The notes beneath the pieces were generated by a model. That model saw only the letters and a list, made by a program, of their open reading frames with translations, was not told the DNA's origin and searched no databases. This document shows positions 21,583-22,422 of a DNA stretch of 22,422 nt, in pieces; positions within the stretch are counted from its first letter, which is position 1; every line of letters begins with the position of its first letter. The DNA comes from an uncultured Streptococcus sp. (GTDB taxonomy: Bacteria > Bacillota > Bacilli > Lactobacillales > Streptococcaceae), in the NCBI GenBank assembly GCA_916048115.1, contig CAJZGQ010000002.1:1-22422 (forward strand), given 5' to 3'. The translations under genes were made by a program, and so were the position numbers.

Positions 21583-22137
21583 ATGAAAGAGGCCAAAGAA
21601 CTCTTCCTAAAAAATGGCTTTTCGCGACTAAAGCGAACCCATAACTATTATAAAATTGATCATGATTTTTATACGGTCATCTATTTTCAACGAAAATCAG
21701 ATGGTAGTGCCTATTTTGTGAATGTTGGCCTTCACCCCCTCTTTCTGGACGCGGGACTGTTAGAAGAAGTGGATTGTGCTTTACGGACGCGATTAGGTTC
21801 TATCGATTATAGAAATGGCATGGATCAAGCTGAATTGGAAAAGGCTGTCCAAGAGGCCATTGATTTTACTGCTCAGTATGCGTCGTATCCTACCGTATTT
21901 TCGAGCATAGATCCCGAGAAGGATCTTGAGAAGGATTGGTTGTTAAAACAATTCTCTATCACCAAAGTGAACTTATGCAGATTGTATGTTGAGTATTATG
22001 ATTTAATCGATTCTAAGAAGTTGGCTTTAGATTTTGCAAACTATGGCTTATCCATTACACCTAAGATTGCTTCTGTTCCTAAAAACTTCTTTAAAACCTA
22101 TATTCGTTCAGGAGAAATAATAAAAACTACTTATTAG
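21583..22137 (+). CDS. DUF4304 family protein, probable immunity protein
   Basis: 184 residues from the ATG at 21583, which has AGAGGT seven bases upstream; the ATG at 21541 would add 14 residues with no ribosome site. 'LFLKNGFSRLKRTHNYYKIDHDFYTVIYFQ' pattern (about 7-36) and 'GSAYFVNVGLHPLFL' (about 41-55) are the DUF4304 core: 'GFkr....y.r...d....v.fQ.s....  f.vn.g'. The C-terminal half is helical ('DQAELEKAVQEAIDF', 'LCRLYVEYYDLIDSKKLALDF'). DUF4304 proteins are common in immunity arrays and are presumed to block toxins. Confidence 0.87.
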   Translation: MKEAKELFLKNGFSRLKRTHNYYKIDHDFYTVIYFQRKSDGSAYFVNVGLHPLFLDAGLLEEVDCALRTRLGSIDYRNGMDQAELEKAVQEAIDFTAQYASYPTVFSSIDPEKDLEKDWLLKQFSITKVNLCRLYVEYYDLIDSKKLALDFANYGLSITPKIASVPKNFFKTYIRSGEIIKTTY

Positions 22138-22141
22138 GGCG

Positions 22142-22202
22142 GAGTGAAAGTGCGGATGTACTGGTCAATATCCTGACGAAAGAAACCGGTAGGAGAAAAG
22201 AA
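22142..22202 (+). pseudogene. Coding-looking remnant upstream of the last gene
   Basis: In frame with the ATG at 22203 the upstream codons read SESADVLVNILTKETGRRKE without a stop. No start codon with a ribosome site lies in them, and AGGAG for the next gene falls inside. It is either the leftover end of a former gene or a chance open stretch. Confidence 0.25.
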
Positions 22203-22422
22203 ATGAATGTGAAAGAACTAATCAAAGAGATTGAAAATGATGCTGAGTTCGTCTCGTATTTAAACCGGGTCCCTAAAAAGAATAAGAAGACCCAAGCTAG
22301 TTATCTCGAATCGCTGAATCATCTGGCCTATTTACTTTATCTGGATGGTCAAGAGGAAATGGCTAAAAAATTATTAGATAGGATCATACAAGTTCCATTT
22401 GAAGGGAATTATAACACTTGGA
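22203..22422 (+). CDS. DUF6707-like protein, N-terminal part (runs off right edge)
   Basis: 73 residues are visible; the gene continues beyond the window. TAGGAGAAAAG gives a good ribosome site. The fragment has a charged helix ('VKELIKEIENDAEFVSYLNR'), then 'YLESLNHLAYLLYLDGQEEMAKKLL' (about 33-57), then 'IIQVPFEGNYNTW' (about 60-72). A helix pair like a TPR followed by 'F.GNY..W' is the pattern of DUF6707 proteins, small helical proteins found beside toxin genes, as I recall them. It is the last visible array member, so the array extends further right. Confidence 0.7.
   Translation, partial: MNVKELIKEIENDAEFVSYLNRVPKKNKKTQASYLESLNHLAYLLYLDGQEEMAKKLLDRIIQVPFEGNYNTW

Noticed and set aside
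11604..22422. Toxin or type VII secretion genes within the array
   Set aside because: No LXG, WXG100, YeeF or nuclease-type sequence could be read in any gene or gap.
1..22422. CRISPR array, tRNA, rRNA, insertion sequence or prophage genes
   Set aside because: No regularly spaced direct repeats, cloverleaf sequences, transposase or integrase motifs were seen.

Overview
The window comes from a low-GC Firmicute, almost certainly a viridans-type Streptococcus (mitis/sanguinis/parasanguinis side of the genus). The evidence is an AliA/AmiA-type oligopeptide-binding lipoprotein, AGGAGG-type ribosome sites, extended -10 promoters (TGnTATAAT), and an intergenic repeat at 5621-5757 that I recall as widespread in oral streptococci. 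The species call is inference from recall.

Region 1 (1-5620), transport and regulation. A truncated FtsX-like permease enters from the left. A 353-bp non-coding stretch with several strong hairpins ends in a bidirectional terminator. The oligopeptide-binding lipoprotein gene lies on the minus strand. Divergent from it is a PadR repressor gene whose promoter lies between the arms of a perfect 14-bp inverted repeat. PadR is translationally coupled to two tandemly duplicated membrane proteins (N-terminal helical domain plus about six TM helices).

Region 2 (5621-11531), housekeeping and signalling. After the two-cruciform repeat come an APC amino-acid permease, a DUF2829/SDR-reductase/SUKH-like operon, and a secreted protein with two PepSY-like repeats followed by an OmpR-family response regulator and its overlapping histidine kinase. 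Each transcription unit is closed by a recognisable hairpin terminator.

Region 3 (11532-22422), the most distinctive part. From one promoter near 11563 to the right edge, all genes are on the plus strand: about seventeen small, mostly cytosolic, mutually unrelated proteins with short gaps or overlaps and no convincing terminator. Several belong to families known from polymorphic-toxin immunity: SMI1/KNR4 (SUKH) several times, Imm26, Imm-NTF2, DUF4304, a DUF6707-like protein, a HEAT-like protein and a leucine-rich-repeat-like protein. No toxin or secretion gene is in the window. The gaps between genes hold short coding-looking fragments (14548-14712, 16779-16847, 19032-19135, 21443-21502, 22142-22202), as expected of a locus that gains and loses cassettes by recombination. 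I read it as an orphan immunity-gene array protecting against toxins (such as LXG/type VII effectors) delivered by competing streptococci. That reading is inference from family membership and layout. Several members match no family I know and may be undescribed immunity proteins.
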